Shown piece after piece: positions 1-14,400 of a DNA stretch of 64,000 nucleotides. The position numbers and the translations under genes are program-made. The stretch lies in the NCBI GenBank assembly GCA_027186245.1, contig CP114483.1, positions 14,776,220 to 14,840,219 on the forward strand, given 5' to 3'. Positions within the stretch are counted from its first letter, which is position 1. Every line of letters starts with the position of its first letter. The stretch is from Coriaria nepalensis. Taxonomy: Eukaryota > Streptophyta > Magnoliopsida > Cucurbitales > Coriariaceae. The notes under the pieces were generated by a model. The model saw only the letters and a program-made list of their open reading frames with translations, did no database searches and was not told where the DNA came from.

Positions 1-2091
1 AATAGTTCAACTGCAAGTTATGCACGAAAGTCATGTTTAAAAGGTGAATTTCGTCTGAAGTGATTTAAAATGATTTAATGAGTAAAAGAGATGCAATAAT
101 ATGACTTTAACACTAAAAAAATGCATAGTTACCTTCAGTAGATCAATTGCAAGTTATGCATGAAAGTCGTGTTTGAAATGCGAAAATAGAATTAGTTCGA
201 AGTGCTTTCAAACAAATTAATGGTCTAAAAAGACTGAATGATATGCTCTTTAAGGCTAAAATAATGCATTGTTGTATTCAATAGATTAATTGCAGGTTAT
301 GTAAGAAAATCATGTTTGAAGGGCAAAAATATAATTCGTTCGAATTCATATATAATGATTTAATGACTAGAAGAGCCTCAAGGACATGATTTTAACGCTA
401 AGTAAATGTATAGTTGCCTTCAATAGATCAACTGCAAGTTATGCACGAAAGTCATGTGTAAAAGGTGACTTTCGTCTGAAGGGATTTAGAATGATTCAAT
501 GAGTAAAAGAGATGCAATAATATGACTTTAACACTAAAAAAATGCATAGTTGCCTTCAGTAGATCAATTGCAAGTTATGCATGAAAGTCGTGTTTTAAAT
601 GCGAAAATAGAACTAGTTCGAAGTGCTTTCAAACAAATTAATGATCTAAAAAGACTGAATGATATGCTCTTAAGGCTAAAATAATGCATTGTTGTATTCA
701 ATAGATTAATTGCAGGTTATGTAAGAAAATCATGTTTGAAGGGCAAAAATATAATTCGTTCGAATTCATATGTAATGATTTAATGACTAGAAGAGCCTCA
801 ATGACATGATTTTAACGCTAAGTAAATGTATAGTTGCCTTCAATAGATCAACTGCAAGTTATGCACGAAAGTCATGTTTAAAAGGTGAATTTCGTCTGAA
901 GTGTTTTAGAATGATTTAATGAGTAAAAGAGATGCAATAATATGACTTTAACACTAAAAAAATGCATAGTTGCCTTCAGTAGATCAATTGCAAGTTATGC
1001 ATGAAAGTCGTGTTTGAAATGCGAAAATAGAATTAGTTCGAAGTGCTTTCAAACAAATTAATGGTCTAAAAAGACTGAATGATATGCTCTTTAAGGCTAA
1101 AATAATGCATTGTTGTATTCAATAGATTAATTGCAGGTTATGTAAGAAAATCATGTTTGAAGGGCAAAAATATAATTCGTTCGAATTCATATGTAATGAT
1201 TTAATGACTAGAAGAGCCTCAATGACATGATTTTAACGCTAAGTAAATCTATAGTTGCCTTCAATTGATCAACTGCAACTTATGCACGAAAGTCATGTTT
1301 AAAAGGTGACTTTCGTCTGAAGGGATTTAGAATGATTCAATGAGTAAAAGGGATGCAATAATATGACTTTAACACTAAAAAAATGCATAGTTGCCTTCAG
1401 TAGATCAATTGCAAGTTATGCATGAAAGTCGTGTTTTAAATGCGAAAATAGAACTAGTTCGAATTGCTTTCAAACAAATTAATGATCTAAAAAGACTGAA
1501 TGATATGCTCTTAAGGCTAAAATAATGCATTGTTGTATTCAATCGATTAATTGCAGGTTATGTAAGAAAATCATGTTTGAAGGGCAAAAATATAATTCGT
1601 TCGAATTCATATATAATGATTTAATGACTAGAAGACCCTCAATGACATGATTTTAACGCTAAGTAAATGTATAGTTGCCTTCAATAGATCAACTGCAAGT
1701 TATGCACGAAAGTCATGTTTAAAAGGTGAATTTCGTCTGAAGTGATTTAAAATGATTTCATGAGTAAAGAGATGCAATAATATGACTTTAACACAAAAAA
1801 AATGCATAGTTGCCTTCAGTAGATCAATTGCAAGTTATGCATGAAAGTCGTGTTTTAAATGCGAAAATAGAATTAGTTCGAAGTGCTTTCAAACAAATTA
1901 ATGATCTGAAAAGACTGAATGATGTGCTCTTTAAGGCTAAAATAATGCATTGTTGTATTCAATAGATTAATTGCAGGTTATGTAAGAAAATCATGTTTGA
2001 AAGGCAAAAATATAATTCGTTCGAATTCATATATAATGATTTAATGACTAGAAGAGCCTCAATGACATGATTTTAACGCTAAGTAAATGTA
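1..2091 (+). repeat. HOR domain I: 841-bp dimers
   Basis: Units start at 411, 831, 1252 and 1672, after a truncated first unit. Units 1 and 831 share gtttgaaatg and aatggtcta in B. Units 411 and 1252 share gactttcgtctgaaggg and attcaatgag in A and the 1-bp-short ctcttaagg in B. The alternation gives an 841-bp dimer (421+420). Unit 1672 differs: it is 420 bp because of gagtaaag in A, and has aacacaaaaaaa in place of aacactaaaaaa. Unit 1252 has the rare junction aaatctatag at its left edge, seen again near 53148. Confidence 0.8.
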
Positions 2092-5000
2092 TAGTTTCCT
2101 TCAATAGATCAACTGCAAGTTATGCACGAAAGTCATGTTTAAAAGGTGAATTTCGTCTGAAGTGATTTAGAATGATTTAATGAGTAAAAGAGATGCAATA
2201 ATATGACTTTAACACTAAAAAAATGCATAGTTGCCTTCAGTAGATCAATTGCAAGTTATGCATGAAAGTCGTGTTTTAAATGCGAAAATAGAATTAGTTC
2301 GAAGTGCTTTCAAACAAATTAGTGATCTGAAAAGACTGAATGATGTCCTCTTTAAGGCTAAAATAATGCATTGTTGTATTCAATAGATTAATTGCAGGTT
2401 ATGTAAGAAAATCATGCTTGAAGGGCAAAAATATAATTGGTTCGAATTCATATATAATGATTTAATGACTAGAAGAGCCTGAATGACATGATTTTAACGC
2501 TAAGTAAATGTATTGTTGCCTTCAATAGATCAACTGCAAGTTATGCACGAAAGTCATGTTTGAAAGGTGAATTTCGTCTGAAGTGATTTAGAATGATTTA
2601 ATGAGTAAAAGAGATGCAATAATATGACTTTAACACTAAAAAAATGCATAGTTGCCTTCAGTAGATCAATTGCAAGTTATGCATGAAAGTCGTGTTTTAA
2701 ATGCGAAAATAGAATTAGTTCGAAGTGCTTTCAAACAAATTAATGATCTGAAAAGACTGAATGATGTGCTCTTTAAGGCTAAAATAATGCATTGTTGTAT
2801 TCAATAGATAAATTGCAGGTTATGTAAGAAAATCATGTTTGAAAGGCAAAAATATAATTCGTTCGAATTCATATATAATGATTTAATGACTAGAAGAGCC
2901 TCAATGACATGATTTTAACGCTAAGTAAATGTATAGTTTCCTTCAATAGATCAACTGCAAGTTATGCACGAAAGTCATGTTTAAAAGGTGAATTTCGTCT
3001 GAAGTGATTTAGAATGATTTAATTAGTAAAAGAGATGCAATAATATGACTTTAACACTAAAAAAATGCATAGTTGCCTTCAGTAGATCAATTGCAAGTTA
3101 TGCATGAAAGTCGTGTTTTAAATGCGAAAATAGAATTAGTTCGAAGTGCTTTCAAACAAATTAGTGATCTGAAAAGACTGAATGATGTCCTCTTTAAGGC
3201 TAAAATAATGCATTGTTGTATTCAATAGATTAATTGCAGGTTATGTAAGAAAATCATGCTTGAAGGGCAAAAATATAATTCGTTCGAATTCATATATAAT
3301 GATTTAATGACTAGAAGAGCCTGAATGACATGATTTTAACGCTAAGTAAATGTATTGTTGCCTTCAATAGATCAACTGCAAGTTATGCACGAAAGTCATG
3401 TTTGAAAGGTGAATTTCGTCTGAAGTGATTTAGAATGATTTAATGAGTAAAAGAGATGCAATAATATGACTTTAACACTAAAAAAATGCATAGTTGCCTT
3501 CAGTAGATCAATTGCAAGTTATGCATGAAAGTCGTGTTTTAAATGCGAAAATAGAATTAGTTCGAAGTGCTTTCAAACAAATTAATGATCTGAAAAGACT
3601 GAATGATGTGCTCTTTAAGGCTAAAATAATGCATTGTTGTATTCAATAGATTAATTGCAGGTTATGTAAGAAAATCATGTTTGAAAGGCAAAAATATAAT
3701 TCGTTCGAATTCATATATAATGATTTAATGACTAGAAGAGCCTCAATGACATGATTTTAACGCTAAGTAAATGTATAGTTTCCTTCAATAGATCAACTGC
3801 AAGTTATGCACGAAAGTCATGTTTAAAAGGTGAATTTCGTCTGAAGTGATTTAGAATGATTTAATGAGTAAGAGAGATGCAATAATATGACTTTAACACT
3901 AAAAAAATGCATAGTTGCCTTCAGTAGATCAATTGCAAGTTATGCATGAAAGTCGTGTTTTAAATGCGAAAATAGAATTAGTTCGAAGTGCTTTCAAACA
4001 AATTAGTGATCTGAAAAGACTGAATGATGTCCTCTTTAAGGCTAAAATAATGCATTGTTGTATTCAATAGATTAATTGCAGGTTATGTAAGAAAATCATG
4101 CTTGAAGGGCAAAAATATAATTGGTTCGAATTCATATATAATGATTTAATGACTAGAAGAGCCTGAATGACATGATTTTAACGCTAAGTAAATGTATTGT
4201 TGCCTTCAATAGATCAACTGCAAGTTATGCACGAAAGTCATGTTTGAAAGGTGAATTTCGTCTGAAGTGATTTAGAATGATTTAATGAGTAAAAGAGATG
4301 CAATAATATGACTTTAACACTAAAAAAATGCATAGTTGCCTTCAGTAGATCAATTGCAAGTTATGCATGAAAGTCGTGTTTTAAATGCGAAAATAGAATT
4401 AGTTCGAAGTGCTTTCAAACAAATTAATGATCTGAAAAGACTGAATGATGTGCTCTTTAAGGCTAAAATAATGCATTGTTGTATTCAATAGATTAATTGC
4501 AGGTTATGTAAGAAAATCATGTTTGAAAGGCAAAAATATAATTCGTTCGAATTCATATATAATGATTTAATGACTAGAAGAGCCTCAATGACATGATTTT
4601 AACGCTAAGTAAATGTATAGTTTCCTTCAATAGATCAACTGCAAGTTATGCACGAAAGTCATGTTTAAAAGGTGAATTTCGTCTGAAGTGATTTAGAATG
4701 ATTTAATGAGTAAGAGAGATGCAATAATATGACTTTAACACTAAAAAAATGCATAGTTGCCTTCAGTAGATCAATTGCAAGTTATGCATGAAAGTCGTGT
4801 TTTAAATGCGAAAATAGAATTAGTTCGAAGTGCTTTCAAACAAATTAATGATCTGAAAAGACTGAATGATGTGCTCTTTAAGGCTAAAATAATGCATTGT
4901 TGTATTCAATAGATTAATTGCAGGTTATGTAAGAAAATCATGTTTGAAAGGCAAAAATATAATTCGTTCGAATTCATATATAATGATTTAATGACTAGAA

Positions 5001-8000
5001 GAGCCTCAATGACATGATTTTAACGCTAAGTAAATGTATAGTTTCCTTCAATAGATCAACTGCAAGTTATGCACGAAAGTCATGTTTAAAAGGTGAATTT
5101 CGTCTGAAGTGATTTAGAATGATTTAATGAGTAAGAGAGATGCAATAATATGACTTTAACACTAAAAAAATGCATAGTTGCCTTCAGTAGATCAATTGCA
5201 AGTTATGCATGAAAGTCGTGTTTTAAATGCGAAAATAGAATTAGTTCGAAGTGCTTTCAAACAAATTAGTGATCTGAAAAGACTGAATGATGTCCTCTTT
5301 AAGGCTAAAATAATGCATTGTTGTATTCAATAGATTAATTGCAGGTTATGTAAGAAAATCATGCTTGAAGGGCAAAAATATAATTGGTTCGAATTCATAT
5401 ATAATGATTTAATGACTAGAAGAGCCTGAATGACATGATTTTAACGCTAAGTAAATGTATTGTTGCCTTCAATAGATCAACTGCAAGTTATGCACGAAAG
5501 TCATGTTTGAAAGGTGAATTTCGTCTGAAGTGATTTAGAATGATTTAATGAGTAAAAGAGATGCAATAATATGACTTTAACACTAAAAAAATGCATAGTT
5601 GCCTTCAGTAGATCAATTGCAAGTTATGCATGAAAGTCGTGTTTTAAATGCGAAAATAGAATTAGTTCGAAGTGCTTTCAAACAAATTAATGATCTGAAA
5701 AGACTGAATGATGTGCTCTTTAAGGCTAAAATAATGCATTGTTGTATTCAATAGATTAATTGCAGGTTATGTAAGAAAATCATGTTTGAAAGGCAAAAAT
5801 ATAATTCGTTCGAATTCATATATAATGATTTAATGACTAGAAGAGCCTCAATGACATGATTTTAACGCTAAGTAAATGTATAGTTTCCTTCAATAGATCA
5901 ACTGCAAGTTATGCACGAAAGTCATGTTTAAAAGGTGAATTTCGTCTGAAGTGATTTAGAATGATTTAATGAGTAAGAGAGATGCAGTAATATGACTTTA
6001 ACACTAAAAAAATGCATAGTTGCCTTCAGTAGATCAATTGCAAGTTATGCATGAAAGTCGTGTTTTAAATGCGAAAATAGAATTAGTTCGAAGTGCTTTC
6101 AAACAAATTAGTGATCTGAAAAGACTGAATGATGTCCTCTTTAAGGCTAAAATAATGCATTGTTGTATTCAATAGATTAATTGCAGGTTATGTAAGAAAA
6201 TCATGCTTGAAGGGCAAAAATATAATTGGTTCGAATTCATATATAATGATTTAATGACTAGAAGAGCCTGAATGACATGATTTTAACGCTAAGTAAATGT
6301 ATTGTTGCCTTCAATAGATCAACTGCAAGTTATGCACGAAAGTCATGTTTGAAAGGTGAATTTCGTCTGAATTGATTTAGAATGATTTAATGAGTAAAAG
6401 AGATGCAATAATATGACTTTAACACTAAAAAAATGCATAGTTGCCTTCAGTAGATCAATTGCAAGTTATGCATGAAAGTCGTGTTTTAAATGCGAAAATA
6501 GAATTAGTTCGAAGTGCTTTCAAACAAATTAATGATCTGAAAAGACTGAATGATGTGCTCTTTAAGGCTAAAATAATGCATTGTTGTATTCAATAGATTA
6601 ATTGCAGGTTATGTAAGAAAATCATGTTTGAAAGGCAAAAATATAATTCGTTCGAATTCATATATAATGATTTAATGACTAGAAGAGCCTCAATGACATG
6701 ATTTTAACGCTAAGTAAATGTATAGTTTCCTTCAATAGATCAACTGCAAGTTATGCACGAAAGTCATGTTTAAAAGGTGAATTTCGTCTGAAGTGATTTA
6801 GAATGATTTAATGAGTAAAAGAGATGCAATAATATGACTTTAACACTAAAAAAATGCATAGTTGCCTTCAGTAGATCAATTGCAAGTTATGCATGAAAGT
6901 CGTGTTTTAAATGCGAAAATAGAATTAGTTCGAAGTGCTTTCAAACAAATTAGTGATCTGAAAAGACTGAATGATGTCCTCTTTAAGGCTAAAATAATGC
7001 ATTGTTGTATTCAATAGATTAATTGCAGGTTATGTAAGAAAATCATGCTTGAAGGGCAAAAATATAATTGGTTCGAATTCATATATAATGATTTAATGAC
7101 TAGAAGAGCCTGAATGACATGATTTTAACGCTAAGTAAATGTATTGTTGCCTTCAATAGATCAACTGCAAGTTATGCACGAAAGTCATGTTTGAAAGGTG
7201 AATTTCGTCTGAAGTGATTTAGAATGATTTAATGAGTAAAAGAGATGCAATAATATGACTTTAACACTAAAAAAATGCATAGTTGCCTTCAGTAGATCAA
7301 TTGCAAGTTATGCATGAAAGTCGTGTTTTAAATGCGAAAATAGAATTAGTTCGAAGTGCTTTCAAACAAATTAATGATCTGAAAAGACTGAATGATGTGC
7401 TCTTTAAGGCTAAAATAATGCATTGTTGTATTCAATAGATTAATTGCAGGTTATGTAAGAAAATCATGTTTGAAAGGCAAAAATATAATTCGTTCGAATT
7501 CATATATAATGATTTAATGACTAGAAGAGCCTCAATGACATGATTTTAACGCTAAGTAAATGTATAGTTTCCTTCAATAGATCAACTGCAAGTTATGCAC
7601 GAAAGTCATGTTTAAAAGGTGAATTTCGTCTGAAGTGATTTAGAATGATTTAATGAGTAAAAGAGATGCAATAATATGACTTTAACACTAAAAAAATGCA
7701 TAGTTGCCTTCAGTAGATCAATTGCAAGTTATGCATGAAAGTCGTGTTTTAAATGCGAAAATAGAATTAGTTCGAAGTGCTTTCAAACAAATTAATGATC
7801 TGAAAAGACTGAATGATGTGCTCTTTAAGGCTAAAATAATGCATTGTTGTATTCAATAGATTAATTGCAGGTTATGTAAGAAAATCATGCTTGAAGGGCA
7901 AAAATATAATTCGTTCGAATTCATATATAATGATTTAATGACTAGAAGAGCCTGAATGACATGATTTTAACGCTAAGTAAATGTATTGTTGCCTTCAATA

Positions 8001-8406
8001 GATCAACTGCAAGTTATGCACGAAAGTCATGTTTAAAAGGTGAATTTCGTCTGAAGTGATTTAGAATGATTTAATGAGTAAAAGAGATGCAATAATATGA
8101 CTTTAACACTAAAAAAATGCATAGTTGCCTTCAGTAGATCAATTGCAAGTTATGCATGAAAGTCGTGTTTTAAATGCGAAAATAGAATTAGTTCGAAGTG
8201 CTTTCAAACAAATTAATGATCTGAAAAGACTGAATGATGTGCTCTTTAAGGCTAAAATAATGCATTGTTGTATTCAATAGATTAATTGCAGGTTATGTAA
8301 GAAAATCATGTTTGAAAGGCAAAAATATAATTCGTTCGAATTCATATATAATGATTTAGTGACTAGAAGAGCCTCAATGACATGATTTTAACGCTAAGTA
8401 AATGTA
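2092..8406 (+). repeat. HOR domain II: 842-bp X/Y dimers
   Basis: Units start every 421 bp from 2092 to 7986. X units (2092, 2934, 3776, 5039, 5881, 6723) have tagtttcc and tttaaaagg in A, attagtg and gtcctc in B, and cttgaaggg and gcctgaatg in C. Y units (2513, 3355, 4197, 5460, 6302, 7144, 7986) have tattgttgcc in A, attaatg and gtgctc in B, and tttgaaagg and gcctcaatg in C. Alternation is strict except at 4618, and at 7565/7986 where X and Y markers mix. Copies differ by only scattered single bases, for example gagtaagag at 3808-6000. Confidence 0.88.
4618..5038 (+). repeat. X/Y hybrid unit causing a phase slip
   Basis: Subunit A is X type (tagtttcc, tttaaaagg, gagtaagag). B and C are Y type (attaatgatctg, gtgctc, tttgaaagg, gcctcaatg). 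The next unit (5039) is again X, so the X/Y alternation is shifted by one. This is the expected product of unequal exchange between an X and a Y unit within A or at the A/B border. Confidence 0.75.
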
Positions 8407-11400
8407 TAGTTTCCTTCAATAGATCAACTGCAAGTTATGCACGAAAGTCATGTTTAAAAGGTGAATTTCGTCTGAAGTGATTTAGAATGATTTAATGAGT
8501 AAAAGAGATGCAATAATATGACTTTAACACTAAAAAAATGCATAGTTGCCTTCAGTAGATCAATTGCAAGTTATGCATGAAAGCCGTGTTTTAAATGCGA
8601 AAATAGAATTAGTTCGAAGTGCTTTCAAACAAATCCGTGATCTGAAAACACTGAATGATGTCCTCTTTAAGGCTAAAATAATGCATTGTTGTATTCAATA
8701 GATTAATTGCAGGTTATGTAAGAAAATCATGTTTTAAGGGAAAAAATATAATTCATCCGAATTCATATATAATGATTTAATGACTAGAAGAGCCCGAATG
8801 ACATGATTTTAACGCTAAGTAAATGTATAGTTGCCTTCAATAGATCAACTGCAAGTTATGCACGAAAGTCATGTTTAAAAGGTGAATTTCGTCTGAAGTG
8901 ATTTAGAATGATTTAATGAGTAAAAGAGATGCAATAATATGACTTTAACACTAAAAAAATGCATAGTTGCCTTCAGTAGATCAATTGCAAGATATGCATG
9001 AAAGTCGTGTTTTAAATGCGAAAATAGAACTAGTTCGAAGTGCTTTCAAACAAATTAATGATCTAAAAAGACTGAATGATATGCTCTTTAGGCTAAAATA
9101 ATGCATTGTTGTATTCAATAGATTAATTGCAGGTTATGTAAGAAAATCATGTTTTAAGGGAAAAAATATAATTCATCCGAATTCATATATAATGATTTAA
9201 TGACTAGAAGAGCCCGAATGACATGATTTTAACGCTAAGTAAATGTATAGTTGCCTTCAATAGATCAACTACAAGTTATGCACGAAAGTCATGTTTAAAA
9301 GGTGAATTTCGTCTGAAGTGATTTAGAATGATTTAATGAGTAAAAGAGATGCAATAATATGACTTTAACACTAAAAAAATGCATAGTTGCCTTCAGTAGA
9401 TCAATTGCAAGATATGCATGAAAGTCGTGTTTTAAATGCGAAAATAGAACTAGTTCGAAGTGCTTTCCAACAAATTAATGATCTAAAAAGACTGAATGAT
9501 ATGCTCTTTAGGCTAAAATAATGCATTGTTGTATTCAATAGATTAATTGCAGGTTATGTAAGAAAATCATGTTTGAAAGGCAAAAATATAATTCGTTCGA
9601 ATTCATATATAATGATTTAATGACTAGAAGAGCCTCAATGACATGATTTTAACGCTAAGTAAATGTATAGTTTCCTTCAATAGATCAACTGCAAGTTATG
9701 CACGAAAGTCATGTTTAAAAGGTGAATTTCGTCTGAAGTGATTTAGAATGATTTAATGAGTAAAAGAGATGCAATAATATGACTTTAACACTAAAAAAAT
9801 GCATAGTTGCCTTCAGTAGATCAATTGCAAGTTATGCATGAAAGTCGTGTTTTAAATGCGAAAATAGAATTAGTTCGAAGTGCTTTCAAACAAATTAGTG
9901 ATCTGAAAAGACTGAATGATGTCCTCTTTAAGGCTAAAATAATGCATTGTTGTATTCAATAGATTAATTGCAGGTTATGTAAGAAGATCATGCTTGAAGG
10001 GCAAAAATATAATTGGTTCGAATTCATATATAATGATTTAATGACTAGAAGAGCCTGAATGACATGATTATAACGCTAAGTAAATGTATAGTTGCCTTCA
10101 ATAGATCAACTGCAAGTTATGCACGAAAGTCATGTTTGAAAGGTGAATTTCGTCTGAAGTGATTTAGAATGATTTAATGAGTAAAAGAGATGCAATAATA
10201 TGACTTTAACACTAAAAAAATGCATAGTTGCCTTCAGTAGATCAATTGCAAGTTATGCATGAAAGCCGTGTTTTAAATGCGAAAATAGAATTAGTTCGAA
10301 GTGCTTTCAAACAAATCCGTGATCTGAAAACACTGAATGATGTCCTCTTTAAGGCTAAAATAATGCATTGTTGTATTCAATAGATTAATTGCAGGTTATG
10401 TAAGAAAATCATGTTTTAAGGGAAAAAATATAATTCATCCGAATTCATATATAATGATTTAATGACTAGAAGAGCCCGAATGACATGATTTTAACGCTAA
10501 GTAAATGTATAGTTGCCTTCAATAGATCAACTGCAAGTTATGCACGAAAGTCATGTTTAAAAGGTGAATTTCGTCTGAAGTGATTTAGAATGATTTAATG
10601 AGTAAAAGAGATGCAATAATATGACTTTAACACTAAAAAAATGCATAGTTGCCTTCAGTAGATCAATTGCAAGATATGCATGAAAGTCGTGTTTTAAATG
10701 CGAAAATAGAACTAGTTCGAAGTGCTTTCCAACAAATTAATGATCTAAAAAGACTGAATGATATGCTCTTTAGGCTAAAATAATGCATTGTTGTATTCAA
10801 TAGATTAATTGCAGGTTATGTAAGAAAATCATGTTTTAAGGGAAAAAATATAATTCATCCGAATTCATATATAATGATTTAATGACTAGAAGAGCCCGAA
10901 TGACATGATTTTAACGCTAAGTAAATGTATAGTTGCCTTCAATAGATCAACTACAAGTTATGCACGAAAGTCATGTTTAAAAGGTGAATTTCGTCTGAAG
11001 TGATTTAGAATGATTTAATGAGTAAAAGAGATGCAATAATATGACTTTAACACTAAAAAAATGCATAGTTGCCTTCAGTAGATCAATTGCAAGATATGCA
11101 TGAAAGTCGTGTTTTAAATGCGAAAATAGAACTAGTTCGAAGTGCTTTCCAACAAATTAATGATCTAAAAAGACTGAATGATATGCTCTTTAGGCTAAAA
11201 TAATGCATTGTTGTATTCAATAGATTAATTGCAGGTTATGTAAGAAAATCATGTTTGAAAGGCAAAAATATAATTCGTTCGAATTCATATATAATGATTT
11301 AATGACTAGAAGAGCCTCAATGACATGATTTTAACGCTAAGTAAATGTATAGTTTCCTTCAATAGATCAACTGCAAGTTATGCACGAAAGTCATGTTTAA

Positions 11401-14400
11401 AAGGTGAATTTCGTCTGAAGTGATTTAGAATGATTTAATGAGTAAAAGAGATGCAATAATATGACTTTAACACTAAAAAAATGCATAGTTGCCTTCAGTA
11501 GATCAATTGCAAGTTATGCATGAAAGTCGTGTTTTAAATGCGAAAATAGAATTAGTTCGAAGTGCTTTCAAACAAATTAGTGATCTGAAAAGACTGAATG
11601 ATGTCCTCTTTAAGGCTAAAATAATGCATTGTTGTATTCAATAGATTAATTGCAGGTTATGTAAGAAGATCATGCTTGAAGGGCAAAAATATAATTGGTT
11701 CGAATTCATATATAATGATTTAATGACTAGAAGAGCCTGAATGACATGATTATAACGCTAAGTAAATGTATAGTTGCCTTCAATAGATCAACTGCAAGTT
11801 ATGCACGAAAGTCATGTTTGAAAGGTGAATTTCGTCTGAAGTGATTTAGAATGATTTAATGAGTAAAAGAGATGCAATAATATGACTTTAACACTAAAAA
11901 AATGCATAGTTGCCTTCAGTAGATCAATTGCAAGTTATGCATGAAAGTCGTGTTTTAAATGCGAAAATAGAATTAGTTCGAAGTGCTTTCAAACAAATTA
12001 GTGATCTGAAAACACTGAATGATGTCCTCTTTAAGGCTAAAATAATGCATTGTTGTATTCAATAGATTAATTGCAGGTTATGTAAGAAAATCATGTTTTA
12101 AGGGAAAAAATATAATTCATCCGAATTCATATATAATGATTTAATGACTAGAAGAGCCCGAATGACATGATTTTAACGCTAAGTAAATGTATAGTTGCCT
12201 TCAATAGATCAACTGCAAGTTATGCACGAAAGTCATGTTTAAAAGGTGAATTTCGTCTGAAGTGATTTAGAATGATTTAATGAGTAAAAGAGATGCAATA
12301 ATATGACTTTAACACTAAAAAAATGCATAGTTGCCTTCAGTAGATCAATTGCAAGATATGCATGAAAGTCGTGTTTTAAATGCGAAAATAGAACTAGTTC
12401 GAAGTGCTTTCCAACAAATTAATGATCTAAAAAGACTGAATGATATGCTCTTTAGGCTAAAATAATGCATTGTTGTATTCAATAGATTAATTGCAGGTTA
12501 TGTAAGAAAATCATGTTTTAAGGGAAAAAATATAATTCATCCGAATTCATATATAATGATTTAATGACTAGAAGAGCCCGAATGACATGATTTTAACGCT
12601 AAGTAAATGTATAGTTGCCTTCAATAGATCAACTACAAGTTATGCACGAAAGTCATGTTTAAAAGGTGAATTTCGTCTGACGTGATTTAGAATGATTTAA
12701 TGAGTAAAAGAGATGCAATAATATGACTTTAACACTAAAAAAATGCATAGTTGCCTTCAGTAGATCAATTGCAAGATATGCATGAAAGTCGTGTTTTAAA
12801 TGCGAAAATAGAACTAGTTCGAAGTGCTTTCCAACAAATTAATGATCTAAAAAGACTGAATGATATGCTCTTTAGGCTAAAATAATGCATTGTTGTATTC
12901 AATAGATTAATTGCAGGTTATGTAAGAAAATCATGTTTGAAAGGCAAAAATATAATTCGTTCGAATTCATATATAATGATTTAATGACTAGAAGAGCCTC
13001 AATGACATGATTTTAACGCTAAGTAAATGTATAGTTTCCTTCAATAGATCAACTGCAAGTTATGCACGAAAGTCATGTTTAAAAGGTGAATTTCGTCTGA
13101 AGTGATTTAGAATGATTTAATGAGTAACAGAGATGCAATAATATGACTTTAACACTAAAAAAATGCATAGTTGCCTTCAGTAGATCAATTGCAAGTTATG
13201 CATGAAAGTCGTGTTTTAAATGCGAAAATAGAATTAGTTCGAAGTGCTTTCAAACAAATTAGTGATCTGAAAAGACTGAATGATGTCCTCTTTAAGGCTA
13301 AAATAATGCATTGTTGTATTCAATAGATTAATTGCAGGTTATGTAAGAAGATCATGCTTGAAGGGCAAAAATATAATTGGTTCGAATTCATATATAATGA
13401 TTTAATGACTAGAAGAGCCTGAATGACATGATTATAACGCTAAGTAAATGTATAGTTGCCTTCAATAGATCAACTGCAAGTTATGCACGAAAGTCATGTT
13501 TGAAAGGTGAATTTCGTCTGAAGTGATTTAGAATGATTTAATGAGTAAAAGAGATGCAATAATATGACTTTAACACTAAAAAAATGCATAGTTGCCTTCA
13601 GTAGATCAATTACAAGTTATGCATGAAAGTCGTGTTTTAAATGCGAAAATAGAATTAGTTCGAAGTGCTTTCAAACAAATTAATGATCTGAAAAGACTGA
13701 ATGATATGCTCTTTAGGCTAAAATAATGCATTGTTGTATTCAATAGATTAATTGCAGGTTATGTAAGAAAATCATGTTTTAAGGGAAAAAATATAATTCA
13801 TCCGAATTCATATATAATGATTTAATGACTAGAAGAGCCCGAATGACATGATTTTAACGCTAAGTAAATGTATAGTTGCCTTCAATAGATCAACTACAAG
13901 TTATGCACGAAAGTCATGTTTAAAAGGTGAATTTCGTCTGAAGTGATTTAGAATGATTTAATGAGTAAAAGAGATGCAATAATATGACTTTAACACTAAA
14001 AAAATGCATAGTTGCCTTCAGTAGATCAATTGCAAGATATGCATGAAAGTCGTGTTTTAAATGCGAAAATAGAACTAGTTCGAAGTGCTTTCCAACAAAT
14101 TAATGATCTAAAAAGACTGAATGATATGCTCTTTAGGCTAAAATAATGCATTGTTGTATTCAATAGATTAATTGCAGGTTATGTAAGAAAATCATGTTTG
14201 AAAGGCAAAAATATAATTCGTTCGAATTCATATATAATGATTTAATGACTAGAAGAGCCTCAATGACATGATTTTAACGCTAAGTAAATGTATAGTTTCC
14301 TTCAATAGATCAACTGCAAGTTATGCACGAAAGTCATGTTTAAAAGGTGAATTTCGTCTGAAGTGATTTAGAATGATTTAATGAGTAAAAGAGATGCAAT

